Assembly: GCA_902760755.1 (NCBI GenBank)
Contig: CACWHK010000026.1
Span: forward strand, 1-32,749
Source of the DNA: an uncultured Lachnospiraceae bacterium
GTDB lineage: Bacteria; Bacillota; Clostridia; Lachnospirales; Lachnospiraceae
DNA: 32,749 nt
Direction of reading: 5' to 3'
The number at the start of each line of letters is the position of its first letter. Within the stretch, counting starts at the first letter, position 1. Position numbers and translations under genes: made by a program. Shown here in pieces: positions 16,411 through 24,438 of the stretch. The notes below the pieces were generated by a model, which was given only the letters and a program-made list of their open reading frames with translations, did no database searches and was not told where the DNA came from.

Positions 16411-19400
16411 CTATTTCTTCTTATTTTTGATACGGATCAGGATAAGAGTCCCGAGCGCCGCCACACCCATCACGATGGCGAGGATCGTGAGCGGGGTTCC
16501 GTCCCCGGTCTGTGGTGCACGGTGGTACGTGGTGGTCTCCTCCGGCTTCTCAGGTTCGCGGTGCACCGAGGTATCATCCTCCACCGGCTGCTCCGTCGTC
16601 CTCTCCAGATGGCCGGTTACCGTCTGTTCCGTTGCCCCCGGATCCTTATGCTCTCCGATCAGCTTCCGGGATATTTCGCCGGATACCTGATCCACTTTGT
16701 TCTGATAGAGCTCCTCATAAACCACGTAGGAGAAATCCGCCTGCTCCGCACCCTCTGCCAGTGCGAACTCAAAGCCCGGGAATACCACCTCCACGGTCCC
16801 GTCCGCTTCTGCCGGAATAAACTCCACCTCAGAACTGATCACTCTTCCGTCGATCAGGGCCTCGGTCCCGTCCATATTCATCAGGGTTCCCTTAATGGTA
16901 TAGGATATGCCGTCCCGCATCGGAAGATTCTGATAGAAAACCGAATCGGTAACATGGATCCGCTGATGGGTCTCGCTAAGCTCCTCCATTCGGGTCACCG
17001 ACGCTCTGGTTCCGAAGATTCCCGGAGGCGGAAGCGTTTCTACCTCCACCGTCTGATCCCGGTCCTTCGGATCCTCATGGATCAGCGGAAATGTCGTCTC
17101 ATTGTTGCTGTCCGGATACCGCATCAGAACGCCGTCTCCTTCGGTAACCGTTCCCAGATACAGCCTCTCATATACTACAAACTGTCTTCCCTGATACTCC
17201 GTAAAGTCCAGGTCATCAAAGCAGACAATCGCGATTCCCTCCGCTTCGTAGCGGGATCTCTCGTAACTATCCTTCGTGTGGATCACATCCGACTTTGAAG
17301 AAACGATGCTTCCGTCTGCCCGGGTGAAGGGAACTACGCTTCCGTCTTCCTCCACCAGCATGAGGGTTCCGACCAGAGTATAGTCCGTATCACAGCGAAG
17401 GCCCCGGAACAGACAGAGGTCATAGACCCTCTGACCCGGCTCCGCCGGAAGAGTCTTTCGCTCTTTTGACAGCTCCGCCTTAATCTCATCCGATACCTCT
17501 CCCGTCAGATCCTCTGCCTCTCCGGATACTGCCCTCCGAACGCTCTCCAGCTGCATGGGGTCCACCGACATGGCGATGGTCCCAAGCTCCGGTAATCGCA
17601 TATCCGTGATCTCGGTCCGGCCATCCTTTCGCTCCGGATCATATGCCTGATAGGTGACACCGTTCACCGGTCCATCCTCCGGCATCTGCCACTCGATCAC
17701 ACCCTCGGCACTCTTCACCGGTACCCAACCGACCCAGATGATCACGGGCTCCTCCTTCTGGCAGCCCTGTGCATCCAGCTCCGTCACCCGGTACGGGCCC
17801 ATGGGAAGCGTTCCTTCCGCATTTCCCGGCTCAGCGGTGGAGGCATGACCCTCCGCATCCGTAACGATGGTTCTAACTTCGTCGGTTTCCAGATTCCGGA
17901 TCTCAAAGACTGCACCTTCCAGAGGAAGGTCCGTTCGGTCATACAGCTTGGTGACCTCGATATCTCCGTGGAAGATCACGGGCACATCCTCTACCTTGAA
18001 GACTGCCGGATCCTTCTCCGTATTCTCCGGTTTTACAAGAACGGGGGTTACCTCCTCCGAAAGGTGATAGTTCTTCGGAGCCGACGACTCGATCACATAG
18101 AACCGGGTTCCCTCTTCCACCAGTTTTCCGGTTTCAAGGTCCTTCTCCATCAGCTTCGTTACATCGATGGCATCCGTTGTTCCGTCTTTCTTCACCACAA
18201 ATGTACCGACTGCATTTTTATAATCGGGCTTCCCGGAGGCTCTTGCCTCCAGTGCCTTCTTTGCCTGCGCCTCATATTTATAGAGCTTATACTCCGCACC
18301 CTCCAGACTGTAATAGGACTTGCCCTCCACATATGCCGGGTCTGACGGTGCCTTCGTCAGAGTGACGTAGTTCTTCTCATAGTTTCTCCAGGTGATGTCC
18401 GCATCCGAGGCATGCAGGATCGCATCTTCGATACTCGTATAAAGGTATCCGTGCTTCGCCAGATCATACGCCCCCGTATATTTTGCAAGATACTGCTTCT
18501 TTTGCGCCTCCGTCATCTTCTCCTGTATAAGCACGGAGGTCGGTGCCTTCTCAAAGCTTCCGAGGAACACGATGGCAATCCCCTCCGGAACTTCCTGCTG
18601 CTTCCCGTCGGAATCCCGGTAGACCGGATGAGCCTTTGCAGCTGTATCCCCTTCTGAGAGGCTGGGCCAGCGTCTTGCGGAGCTGTTACCGGTCACATCA
18701 AAGTACCATCCCGTTGCCGGGAAGCCATCCTTCTTCCCTGTTACCTTCTCCGGTGTATAGATATAGGTGGAAGCTTCATCCTCTCCGACCCGAACTCCTG
18801 TCACCTCCATGGAAAACTGAATATCATTTACGGCCTGATCCAGTCCGTCCACCTTCCAAAATGCCACATAATAATTCCGCGCATTACTTACCAGAGTCTT
18901 CTCTTCCTTTGTCCAGGAGATAAAGTCCTGAAAACATGCCCACTCCGCGCTGGAGGGCTCATAGGTGGTATCATGCTCCAGATAATAGGTATGGAATTCG
19001 ATATTCTCCGGGATTGCCTCAGCATCGGAGGTATAGGTGTCGATAAAGCTCTTCACCGACATTCCGTTATATCCCGTGGCGCTCTGATCCGTCATGGGAT
19101 CTCCGCCGATCTTCACATTCTGATTTGCTGCAGCAAAATTGATCCCGTTCACGGTTCCCCGCTTTCCGAGCCAGTAACAGAGCAGGCGATGTGCCATGCT
19201 GTACTCCAGCTTATCCACTGCATGATAGATCAGCTGCTTCACGGTCGCATCCGTGATCTCCGTCTTATCCACATCGAATTCCCAGTCATCCAGACCCGGA
19301 GACCAGTCAAAACGAACGCATACGGTGTTGATCGTGTAGGTCTTTCCTTCCACGTTCACCGAAAGCTCCGGATTACTGTGATAGAAATTCCCGTTCTTAT

Positions 19401-19875
19401 CATAATGTGCGAACAGTACGGTATTCCCGTCCCGGACCAGACGCCTTACATAATCCTTGGTTCCGGAGGCTCCCCCGTCGGGTGCGTTTGTATTCCTGTA
19501 GCCCGCCTCACTCGGGGATTCCGGGATATCAGATCCGGCTTTCACCTCCACCGCAGCTTCGGTCACTGCGTCTATATTTGAACCGGCATCTTCCGGATCA
19601 TCCGCCTGCACCTCTCCTTCAACAGTGGCAGGACGCTCCTCTTTGCTTTCCTCCATCAAATAATCCCGGGAAACTCCCACCTCTTCCAACGCATCTGACT
19701 GATTTACGTCTTTCAAAAGGATCGATTCATCTCCATCCTCCCATTCTTTCGCTTCCTGCGTCTCTTCCGCTGCGACTGCATCCCGCTCCGCCTTCGCCCC
19801 GAACCCGAAGACCGGGTTCGTCGCAAGGACGATCAGGACTGCCAAAAGCAGCGCCAGTATCCTCTTTCTCTTCAT
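16411..19875 (-). CDS. LPXTG-type surface adhesin with SpaA and VaFE domains
   Basis: A 1154-aa secreted, sortase-anchored protein. The basic N-terminus MKRKR and a hydrophobic segment form the signal peptide (to about 30). A Glu/Ala-rich stretch to about 130 and an unrecognised domain (about 135-500, Cys near 185 and 231) follow. Two SpaA/CnaB-like domains (about 503-615 and 630-715) carry Lys and Glu in isopeptide positions (VTKLYD, YRVTELD). Two VaFE repeats (about 808-940 and 970-1082) each end in DQTV or EQTV, the Gln of expected Thr-Gln ester cross-links. The C-terminus is APQTGDG (about 1120), a TM and KNKKK. ATG 19875 is chosen for AAGGAGAGG upstream. It follows the FHA gene by 93 bases at the end of the Tad operon. 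No sortase is in the window. Confidence 0.92.
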   Translation of the reverse strand: MKRKRILALLLAVLIVLATNPVFGFGAKAERDAVAAEETQEAKEWEDGDESILLKDVNQSDALEEVGVSRDYLMEESKEERPATVEGEVQADDPEDAGSNIDAVTEAAVEVKAGSDIPESPSEAGYRNTNAPDGGASGTKDYVRRLVRDGNTVLFAHYDKNGNFYHSNPELSVNVEGKTYTINTVCVRFDWSPGLDDWEFDVDKTEITDATVKQLIYHAVDKLEYSMAHRLLCYWLGKRGTVNGINFAAANQNVKIGGDPMTDQSATGYNGMSVKSFIDTYTSDAEAIPENIEFHTYYLEHDTTYEPSSAEWACFQDFISWTKEEKTLVSNARNYYVAFWKVDGLDQAVNDIQFSMEVTGVRVGEDEASTYIYTPEKVTGKKDGFPATGWYFDVTGNSSARRWPSLSEGDTAAKAHPVYRDSDGKQQEVPEGIAIVFLGSFEKAPTSVLIQEKMTEAQKKQYLAKYTGAYDLAKHGYLYTSIEDAILHASDADITWRNYEKNYVTLTKAPSDPAYVEGKSYYSLEGAEYKLYKYEAQAKKALEARASGKPDYKNAVGTFVVKKDGTTDAIDVTKLMEKDLETGKLVEEGTRFYVIESSAPKNYHLSEEVTPVLVKPENTEKDPAVFKVEDVPVIFHGDIEVTKLYDRTDLPLEGAVFEIRNLETDEVRTIVTDAEGHASTAEPGNAEGTLPMGPYRVTELDAQGCQKEEPVIIWVGWVPVKSAEGVIEWQMPEDGPVNGVTYQAYDPERKDGRTEITDMRLPELGTIAMSVDPMQLESVRRAVSGEAEDLTGEVSDEIKAELSKERKTLPAEPGQRVYDLCLFRGLRCDTDYTLVGTLMLVEEDGSVVPFTRADGSIVSSKSDVIHTKDSYERSRYEAEGIAIVCFDDLDFTEYQGRQFVVYERLYLGTVTEGDGVLMRYPDSNNETTFPLIHEDPKDRDQTVEVETLPPPGIFGTRASVTRMEELSETHQRIHVTDSVFYQNLPMRDGISYTIKGTLMNMDGTEALIDGRVISSEVEFIPAEADGTVEVVFPGFEFALAEGAEQADFSYVVYEELYQNKVDQVSGEISRKLIGEHKDPGATEQTVTGHLERTTEQPVEDDTSVHREPEKPEETTTYHRAPQTGDGTPLTILAIVMGVAALGTLILIRIKNKKK

Positions 19876-19968
19876 TCTGATCCTCTCCTTTTCTCTCATT
19901 CTCTTTCTTCTTCGGAATCTCCACTGCACATCGTGTTCACAGAAACCATGCAACTGATGCATCCTCTC

Positions 19969-21402
19969 CTACACCACGTAGTATTCCTCCCCCGCGAAGC
20001 TGACCACATCCCCGTAATGCAGTTCCTCTGCCGCTGCCGCGGCAAGCCTCACGTGGTTGATAAATGTTCCGTTGGTGGAGCCAAGATCCTGCAATGTCAC
20101 AATATTCCCGCAACACTCCAACCGTGCATGATTCCTGCTGATCGCCGGTGCAGGGATACAGTACTCATTTTCGGTCTCCGATCTTCCGATCCTGCAGTAC
20201 CCTTCCGAAACATACAGCGGCGCACGCATACTCCGATCCGCAGGAACCAGCTGCCGGATCGATCCCCGCAGTATACTGGTTGCCGACGGAATTACGGCGG
20301 GAGGCCCGGAGATTCCGGATGTACCGGGTGACCCCGCGATCCCGAAACCTCCCTGCGGTTCCATGGTCCCGGACACACCTGCCGGACTGACAGCCGGGGT
20401 CGCCCCCGACGGACCTATGGCCCCGAAACTCCCGGAGAAATCCGCCCCGGCAGCATCGTACACAGACTCTCCCGCAGCCTTCTCCTTCCCTGCCTTCCCG
20501 TCCTCCAGAACGATCCTGCAGATCAGGAACATAACAAATGCACCGCCCAGCAGCGCAGATATCCGGATGGATCCGCTGCCAAACAGAAGATACAGCAGCA
20601 CCGCAACCGCAAGGATCCCGGCACCCGCAAGATACAGGATGATATCCCTCCTGTGATCCCGTTTTTCCTTCCGTTGTCCCACTCCCGCTGCCACTCCCGG
20701 GAAAGATGATGCCTCCGAAGCAGCTCCTTCTGCCGCTCCCGGAGAAGACGGTGCCGGTAGTCCATACGGTCTGACCGGGCTGTTCATTTCCGCAGTCTTT
20801 CTTATGATCTCCGCGCGATTCGGTACAGTCCTCGTATCACTGCTCCTTTGCTCTTTGCTTCGCCACTCATCCGTCATCTGCAGGAAGAGCTCCGGAGTAA
20901 TGCTTCCGTCCAGAAAGTGGCTGTATACGTCATAAAACAGCATGGTATCCGGATCCTCCCCATGCTGCAGGATGGGCATGATCTCCTCAAAGAGCTCCTT
21001 CATGGAATCCGCAAAGAACCACCCGCTGTCCGGAACGTAAAGAAAACGAAGCTTCCCCTCCGTCCCGTCATACAGAAGGTACGGCAGGGAAAGGACGATC
21101 CCCTCCGGTGACAGAAGATACTCCTGCAGCTCCCGGATACAGTCCGCCAGCTCAAAGAGCAGCTCCCGAACCCCTGCCCAGTCCGGGCCCAGGGTTCCCC
21201 ATCTTCTTGCGATGCTAACCAGCCCATCCGCCTTGTATAGCAGCAGCCGTTCTCCGTCCACCCACTGCAGGGAGAGCGGTGCCAGAGAAGAGAAGCTATT
21301 GTTGCAGAGCATGGCCTCCGTATAGGAGCTGCCGTTCCCGGAGGCACCCACGCGTATCTCATAATATGAACTTAATCCTTTATTCTTCCGTAATATCTCC
21401 AT
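19969..21402 (-). CDS. FHA-domain protein of the Tad operon (DUF6382-like N-terminus)
   Basis: About 477 aa. The N-terminal 170 residues (YYEIRVGASGNGSSYTEAMLCNNSFSS onward, ELADCIRELQEYLLSPEGIVLSLPYLLYD) match the conserved domain found before FHA in clostridial Tad loci; the DUF number is from memory. Two TM segments follow at about 255-300, then a Gly/Pro/Ser-rich linker. The C-terminal FHA domain (about 390-477) shows CRIGRSETENEY, ISRNHARLECC and LGSTNGTFIN. FHA domains bind phosphothreonine, so this protein may link pilus assembly to Ser/Thr kinase signalling (inference). ATG 21402 overlaps the upstream gene by 23 bases and has AGGAG 11 bases before it; ATG 21438 is an alternative. Confidence 0.85.
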   Translation of the reverse strand: MEILRKNKGLSSYYEIRVGASGNGSSYTEAMLCNNSFSSLAPLSLQWVDGERLLLYKADGLVSIARRWGTLGPDWAGVRELLFELADCIRELQEYLLSPEGIVLSLPYLLYDGTEGKLRFLYVPDSGWFFADSMKELFEEIMPILQHGEDPDTMLFYDVYSHFLDGSITPELFLQMTDEWRSKEQRSSDTRTVPNRAEIIRKTAEMNSPVRPYGLPAPSSPGAAEGAASEASSFPGVAAGVGQRKEKRDHRRDIILYLAGAGILAVAVLLYLLFGSGSIRISALLGGAFVMFLICRIVLEDGKAGKEKAAGESVYDAAGADFSGSFGAIGPSGATPAVSPAGVSGTMEPQGGFGIAGSPGTSGISGPPAVIPSATSILRGSIRQLVPADRSMRAPLYVSEGYCRIGRSETENEYCIPAPAISRNHARLECCGNIVTLQDLGSTNGTFINHVRLAAAAAEELHYGDVVSFAGEEYYVV

Positions 21403-21844
21403 AGAACTGCCATCTCCTGAGTCTGTTTCCGCATACATCCGGAGCCCGCTCCACAGTCACGTGGAACACCGTCTGAAAGAAGCCCTTTCCCATGTCAGCC
21501 AGCCGGTTAATGTAGGGAATCGCCTCCTCCTGCTTCAGCGGTGCACCGCCCTGTTCCTCTTCCATCGTGATCTGATACAGGGACTGATACATGGCTCCCC
21601 GCCGGATCTCCTTCTTTCCGACAGTCAGAAAGAGAAGGATCGCACCGGCAAGCAGCAGTAAAATGATGGGGACCAGGAAGGAGGCCTCCAGCGTCATATA
21701 CCCACGGTCCCGCATGTCCCTGCCTCTCCGGCCTCTTCCGTCTCGCTTCTTCCTGCTTTTTTCACTCGTTGCCTCGATCATCTCCTCCTCCATTTCCTCT
21801 GGTGTATACCATATGGAGCGAATCGGATCCTGCGTCGCACTCAT
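21380..21844 (-). CDS. TadE-like pilus assembly protein (second copy)
   Basis: About 154 aa. A charged, Arg/Lys-rich cytoplasmic N-terminus (SRKKRDGRGRRGRDMRDRGYMTLEA) precedes one TM segment (SFLVPIILLLLAGAILLFLTV). The short extracytoplasmic domain contains RAPDVCGNRLRRWQF. The RGYMTLEASFLVP pattern is the prepilin-like G-x-x-T-x-E motif of TadE/TadF minor pilins. The start is uncertain: ATG 21844 is just after the upstream stop at 21858, a GTG at 21892 overlaps the upstream gene, and an ATG near 21781 has a GGAGG five bases before it. Confidence 0.78.
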   Translation of the reverse strand: MSATQDPIRSIWYTPEEMEEEMIEATSEKSRKKRDGRGRRGRDMRDRGYMTLEASFLVPIILLLLAGAILLFLTVGKKEIRRGAMYQSLYQITMEEEQGGAPLKQEEAIPYINRLADMGKGFFQTVFHVTVERAPDVCGNRLRRWQFYGDITEE

Positions 21845-21857
21845 CCCGCGCTCAGCT

Positions 21858-22652
21858 TCATTTTCCGCAGCGGGAGCATCTCGGAATATCACTTACCTCG
21901 CTGAGACGCACCCGGTGTACCGTCCGCTTCAGCCCCCGGCAGTTCTCCGATCCGTGATAGCAATCCCCCTCCGGACCGATCAGCACAAAATCACCTGCCA
22001 TCCTTCCGCAGTAGTAGCAGGGTTTATACCCCTTCGACTCCGCTTGTTTCTTCACCATCGTGTGTATGCTAAGAGTAAGATGGGTGCATCCGCGGCTTAT
22101 GTGATAGACCTCCCGGTTGTCCGTGATGTATACATAGGGATCACTCTCCGTATCCCCCGTATCCCGTTCCACATGCCCCGTATAAGGCTTCTGACGGATC
22201 GTTTCCTCCACGCGCTGCGACACCGTCGGAAGAAAGGGCGTATCGATACAAATGGTATAGCTGATGTGCAGCACCAGATCCTCGTCGGGTCCGGAGAACT
22301 CCGACCCGAGAAGGGATATCCCGGAGGCTCCGCCACTGACATATCTTGCAACCATCGAAGGATCATCCAGTCCCTCCTGCAGCTTATGTGCGGCAAGCGC
22401 AAGAAGTGTTGCACTGTCGATCAGGCCCTCGGTATCACCCTCTGCCAGTTCAAACTCACTGGTCAGGTAGGCGTACTCTGCCGCATATTCCGCAGCCTCG
22501 ATCCCTGCCTCATAGACCACCTGACGAACCGCCCGGACCTGGATCAGATGAAAGAAGAAAAGAAGAAGGAAGAGAAAGATCGGAATCCCGATCGCTGCTT
22601 CGATCGCAGCGGATCCCTTCTGATCCTTCCGTATGCCGTTCCATTCAAGCAT
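21858..22652 (-). CDS. TadE-like protein with duplicated Cys/His C-terminal motif
   Basis: A 264-aa protein. The N-terminal prepilin-like segment is KGSAAIEAAIGIPIFLFLLL, with the conserved Glu five after Gly. A predicted extracytoplasmic region follows to about residue 175. The C-terminal 85 residues hold two similar units. Unit one reads EVYHISRGCTHLTLS...PCYYCGR; unit two reads DCYHGSENCRGLKRT...PRCSRCGK. Each has YH, a first Cys eight residues on, and a closing CxxC, resembling small zinc-binding modules seen at nuclease and secreted protein termini. RBS AGGAGGAG lies before the ATG. It follows a 123-base gap with an RNA hairpin. Confidence 0.82.
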   Translation of the reverse strand: MLEWNGIRKDQKGSAAIEAAIGIPIFLFLLLFFFHLIQVRAVRQVVYEAGIEAAEYAAEYAYLTSEFELAEGDTEGLIDSATLLALAAHKLQEGLDDPSMVARYVSGGASGISLLGSEFSGPDEDLVLHISYTICIDTPFLPTVSQRVEETIRQKPYTGHVERDTGDTESDPYVYITDNREVYHISRGCTHLTLSIHTMVKKQAESKGYKPCYYCGRMAGDFVLIGPEGDCYHGSENCRGLKRTVHRVRLSEVSDIPRCSRCGK

Positions 22653-22672
22653 CCGCTCCTCCTATCTGCAAT

Positions 22673-22756
22673 GAACTTCGGAAGGTACACTCCCTGTGCT
22701 CCCGAAGAGGACTTATTGGGCATTATATGAATACGGAAGTATACCCTCCGAAGTCC
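22673..22756 (-). ncRNA. Intercistronic RNA hairpin in the Tad operon
   Basis: Arms 22673-22694 and 22735-22756 (22 bases each) pair completely in the minus-strand RNA, with 18 Watson-Crick and 4 G-U pairs, around a 40-base loop. In plus-strand RNA the same four positions would be A-C mismatches, so the structure favours the operon transcript. This is a cis-acting structure in the mRNA, not necessarily a separate transcript. Confidence 0.55.
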
Positions 22757-22775
22757 ATTCCATGATCAAATGCAA

Positions 22776-24155
22776 TCAATAACCGATCTCCTCCGTCAGC
22801 CGGATCGTATGTCCCTCATATTTCACATCCACCGTCATCCCGAATGCCGTGATGGCATCCTTTAGCTCGAAGCAGACCCCGTCTTCTCCCACATTTCGGT
22901 TTACATTCAGCTGCATGATATCCAGCATCCGGTAATACGCCGTGGTCATACGGGTCGCAAGCAGGATCAGCAGATAGTCCTCATAATCCAGACCGCTCTC
23001 ATCCTCCTCCGGATCCTCCAGCTCCTCCAGGCGATACAACCCGTCCAGATCCGTAATCCAGTTCTCCCCGGACTTCAGATACGGAACCTTCTTCCCCCGT
23101 ACCAGACGGTACGCATCCGCCACCGCTTCGATATAGGACCAGGCCCCGGCCAGAAGGTACTTTACGGCCGGCTGGGCCGGCGGGAAATACCAGGTCACCG
23201 AGGTGGCCAGCGCCGACATTCTTGCCATCTTATCCGCATCCGTCAGAATGTATGCAAAGTTACAGGCCGTCCGGATCACAAGGATCTGATCGATCACTGC
23301 CTTGTAGTTTTCCGCATCCGTGGGCTTTCCTGCAATCAGGTATTCCGTCTCCAGTGTAAGGACGGTATCCTCCTGCACCTCGTCCGTAAGACAGTTGAAG
23401 CAGTTGGCTGCATACACCAGTCCGGCCGCTTCCTGCGAGGCTGAATCCATCCAGCCACCGGTTTTACTCACCTCCTGCTTCAGGCGGGACAGATCATTGA
23501 AGCCTGAATTCATGGCAAGGAGCGAGATACCCTTCTTTCCTTCGGAGGGAAGCTTCTTCGGATCGATCACCTCATCACTGAAGGTTACATCCTCCGGCAG
23601 GATCCGGTATGCGATTCCTGCCAGCTGTGCCGCACGGATCGATTTCCGGGGATCCTTATCCCCCTCATGTTCCTTCCCTTCGTCCCGTTCCATATCCAGG
23701 TCATCCAGCTCCTCCTGCGTCACCGGCGTATCATTTCCCACCTTCTCCTTCAGGAGGTCCACTCCCTTATCCGCCACAAGATACAGGGATGCATCCTTCA
23801 TCTGCTTTCGGAACTCATAGCAGCCCTCGTCCATAACACCGGTAACACCGGTCAGCTGGACCTCTCCGACCGTATAATCCTCCCCGAGATTCTCCGCCAG
23901 GCGCTCCTCCACCAGAGCCTCCAGCTTCCCGGAGCCTTCCCCCTCGGGATTCAGGTTCAGAAAGAGCATATGGTACTGTTCAAACAGATATCTGTTATAC
24001 TCTGCCCGCACGCTGGACATGGAGCTCCGAAGCGCAGTCGCCGATCTGCCTCTTGCCGAGGAAAGGTCCACAACCGCGATCAGAGTGGTCACAAGGATCA
24101 GCAGTGCACTGATCAGAAGTGTTAAGAATACTGTTATATATCCCCGTTGTCCCAT
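22776..24155 (-). CDS. DUF5702 (TadG-like) Tad-operon protein
   Basis: A 459-aa protein. The N-terminus GQRGYITVFLTLLISALLILVTTLI is the signature of DUF5702 and TadG-like proteins, with a single TM and the GYITV prepilin-like motif. Residues such as RSSMSSVRAEYNRYLFEQYHMLFLN follow and are typical of the family. The remainder (about 430 residues) is predicted extracytoplasmic. It has a repeat of mixed helices and a hydrophobic segment near residue 320 (VTWYFPPAQPAVKYLLAGAW). These proteins are found in clostridial Tad loci and are thought to be minor pilus or assembly components. RBS GGGAGGAG lies just before the ATG. Confidence 0.88.
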   Translation of the reverse strand: MGQRGYITVFLTLLISALLILVTTLIAVVDLSSARGRSATALRSSMSSVRAEYNRYLFEQYHMLFLNLNPEGEGSGKLEALVEERLAENLGEDYTVGEVQLTGVTGVMDEGCYEFRKQMKDASLYLVADKGVDLLKEKVGNDTPVTQEELDDLDMERDEGKEHEGDKDPRKSIRAAQLAGIAYRILPEDVTFSDEVIDPKKLPSEGKKGISLLAMNSGFNDLSRLKQEVSKTGGWMDSASQEAAGLVYAANCFNCLTDEVQEDTVLTLETEYLIAGKPTDAENYKAVIDQILVIRTACNFAYILTDADKMARMSALATSVTWYFPPAQPAVKYLLAGAWSYIEAVADAYRLVRGKKVPYLKSGENWITDLDGLYRLEELEDPEEDESGLDYEDYLLILLATRMTTAYYRMLDIMQLNVNRNVGEDGVCFELKDAITAFGMTVDVKYEGHTIRLTEEIGY

Positions 24156-24188
24156 ATGCTCCTCCCTGCACCCTATGATCTGCTAAAA

Positions 24189-24413
24189 TTATAGAAGGTC
24201 GTTTGCGTCTCCGTTGATGCTCTTCCAGACAGTGGTTACAAGCGATACGATCTGATCCCGGAATATAACGACCAGTGCCACAAGAACGACAATGATCAGA
24301 ATTATTTCCAGGGTCGCCACGCCGCGGTCATTTCGCATGGAGCCCGTAACCTTTGATGCCAGCGTATCCTCTACGGGATCCGCTACTTCATATTCCGTTT
24401 TCTCTCTCTCCAT
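24189..24413 (-). CDS. flp: Flp1-type type IVb pilin
   Basis: A 74-aa prepilin. An acidic leader of about 28 residues ends NDRG, followed by VATLEIILIIVVLVALVVIF. The cut after Gly and the Glu at +5 are the TadV/A24 prepilin peptidase rule; the mature pilin is about 45 residues, ending SINGDANDLL. The ATG has AAGGAGATGCACT upstream. The usual major subunit of the Tad pilus, it lies 25 bases after tadC and 33 bases before the DUF5702 gene. No prepilin peptidase gene is in the window. Confidence 0.9.
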   Translation of the reverse strand: MEREKTEYEVADPVEDTLASKVTGSMRNDRGVATLEIILIIVVLVALVVIFRDQIVSLVTTVWKSINGDANDLL

Positions 24414-24438
24414 AGTGCATCTCCTTTTTCCTTTGGTG

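Noticed and set aside
22097-22414. Minus-strand 105-codon frame inside the TadE-like gene
   Set aside because: Alternate frame of a well supported gene, Arg/Ser-rich with no start signal.
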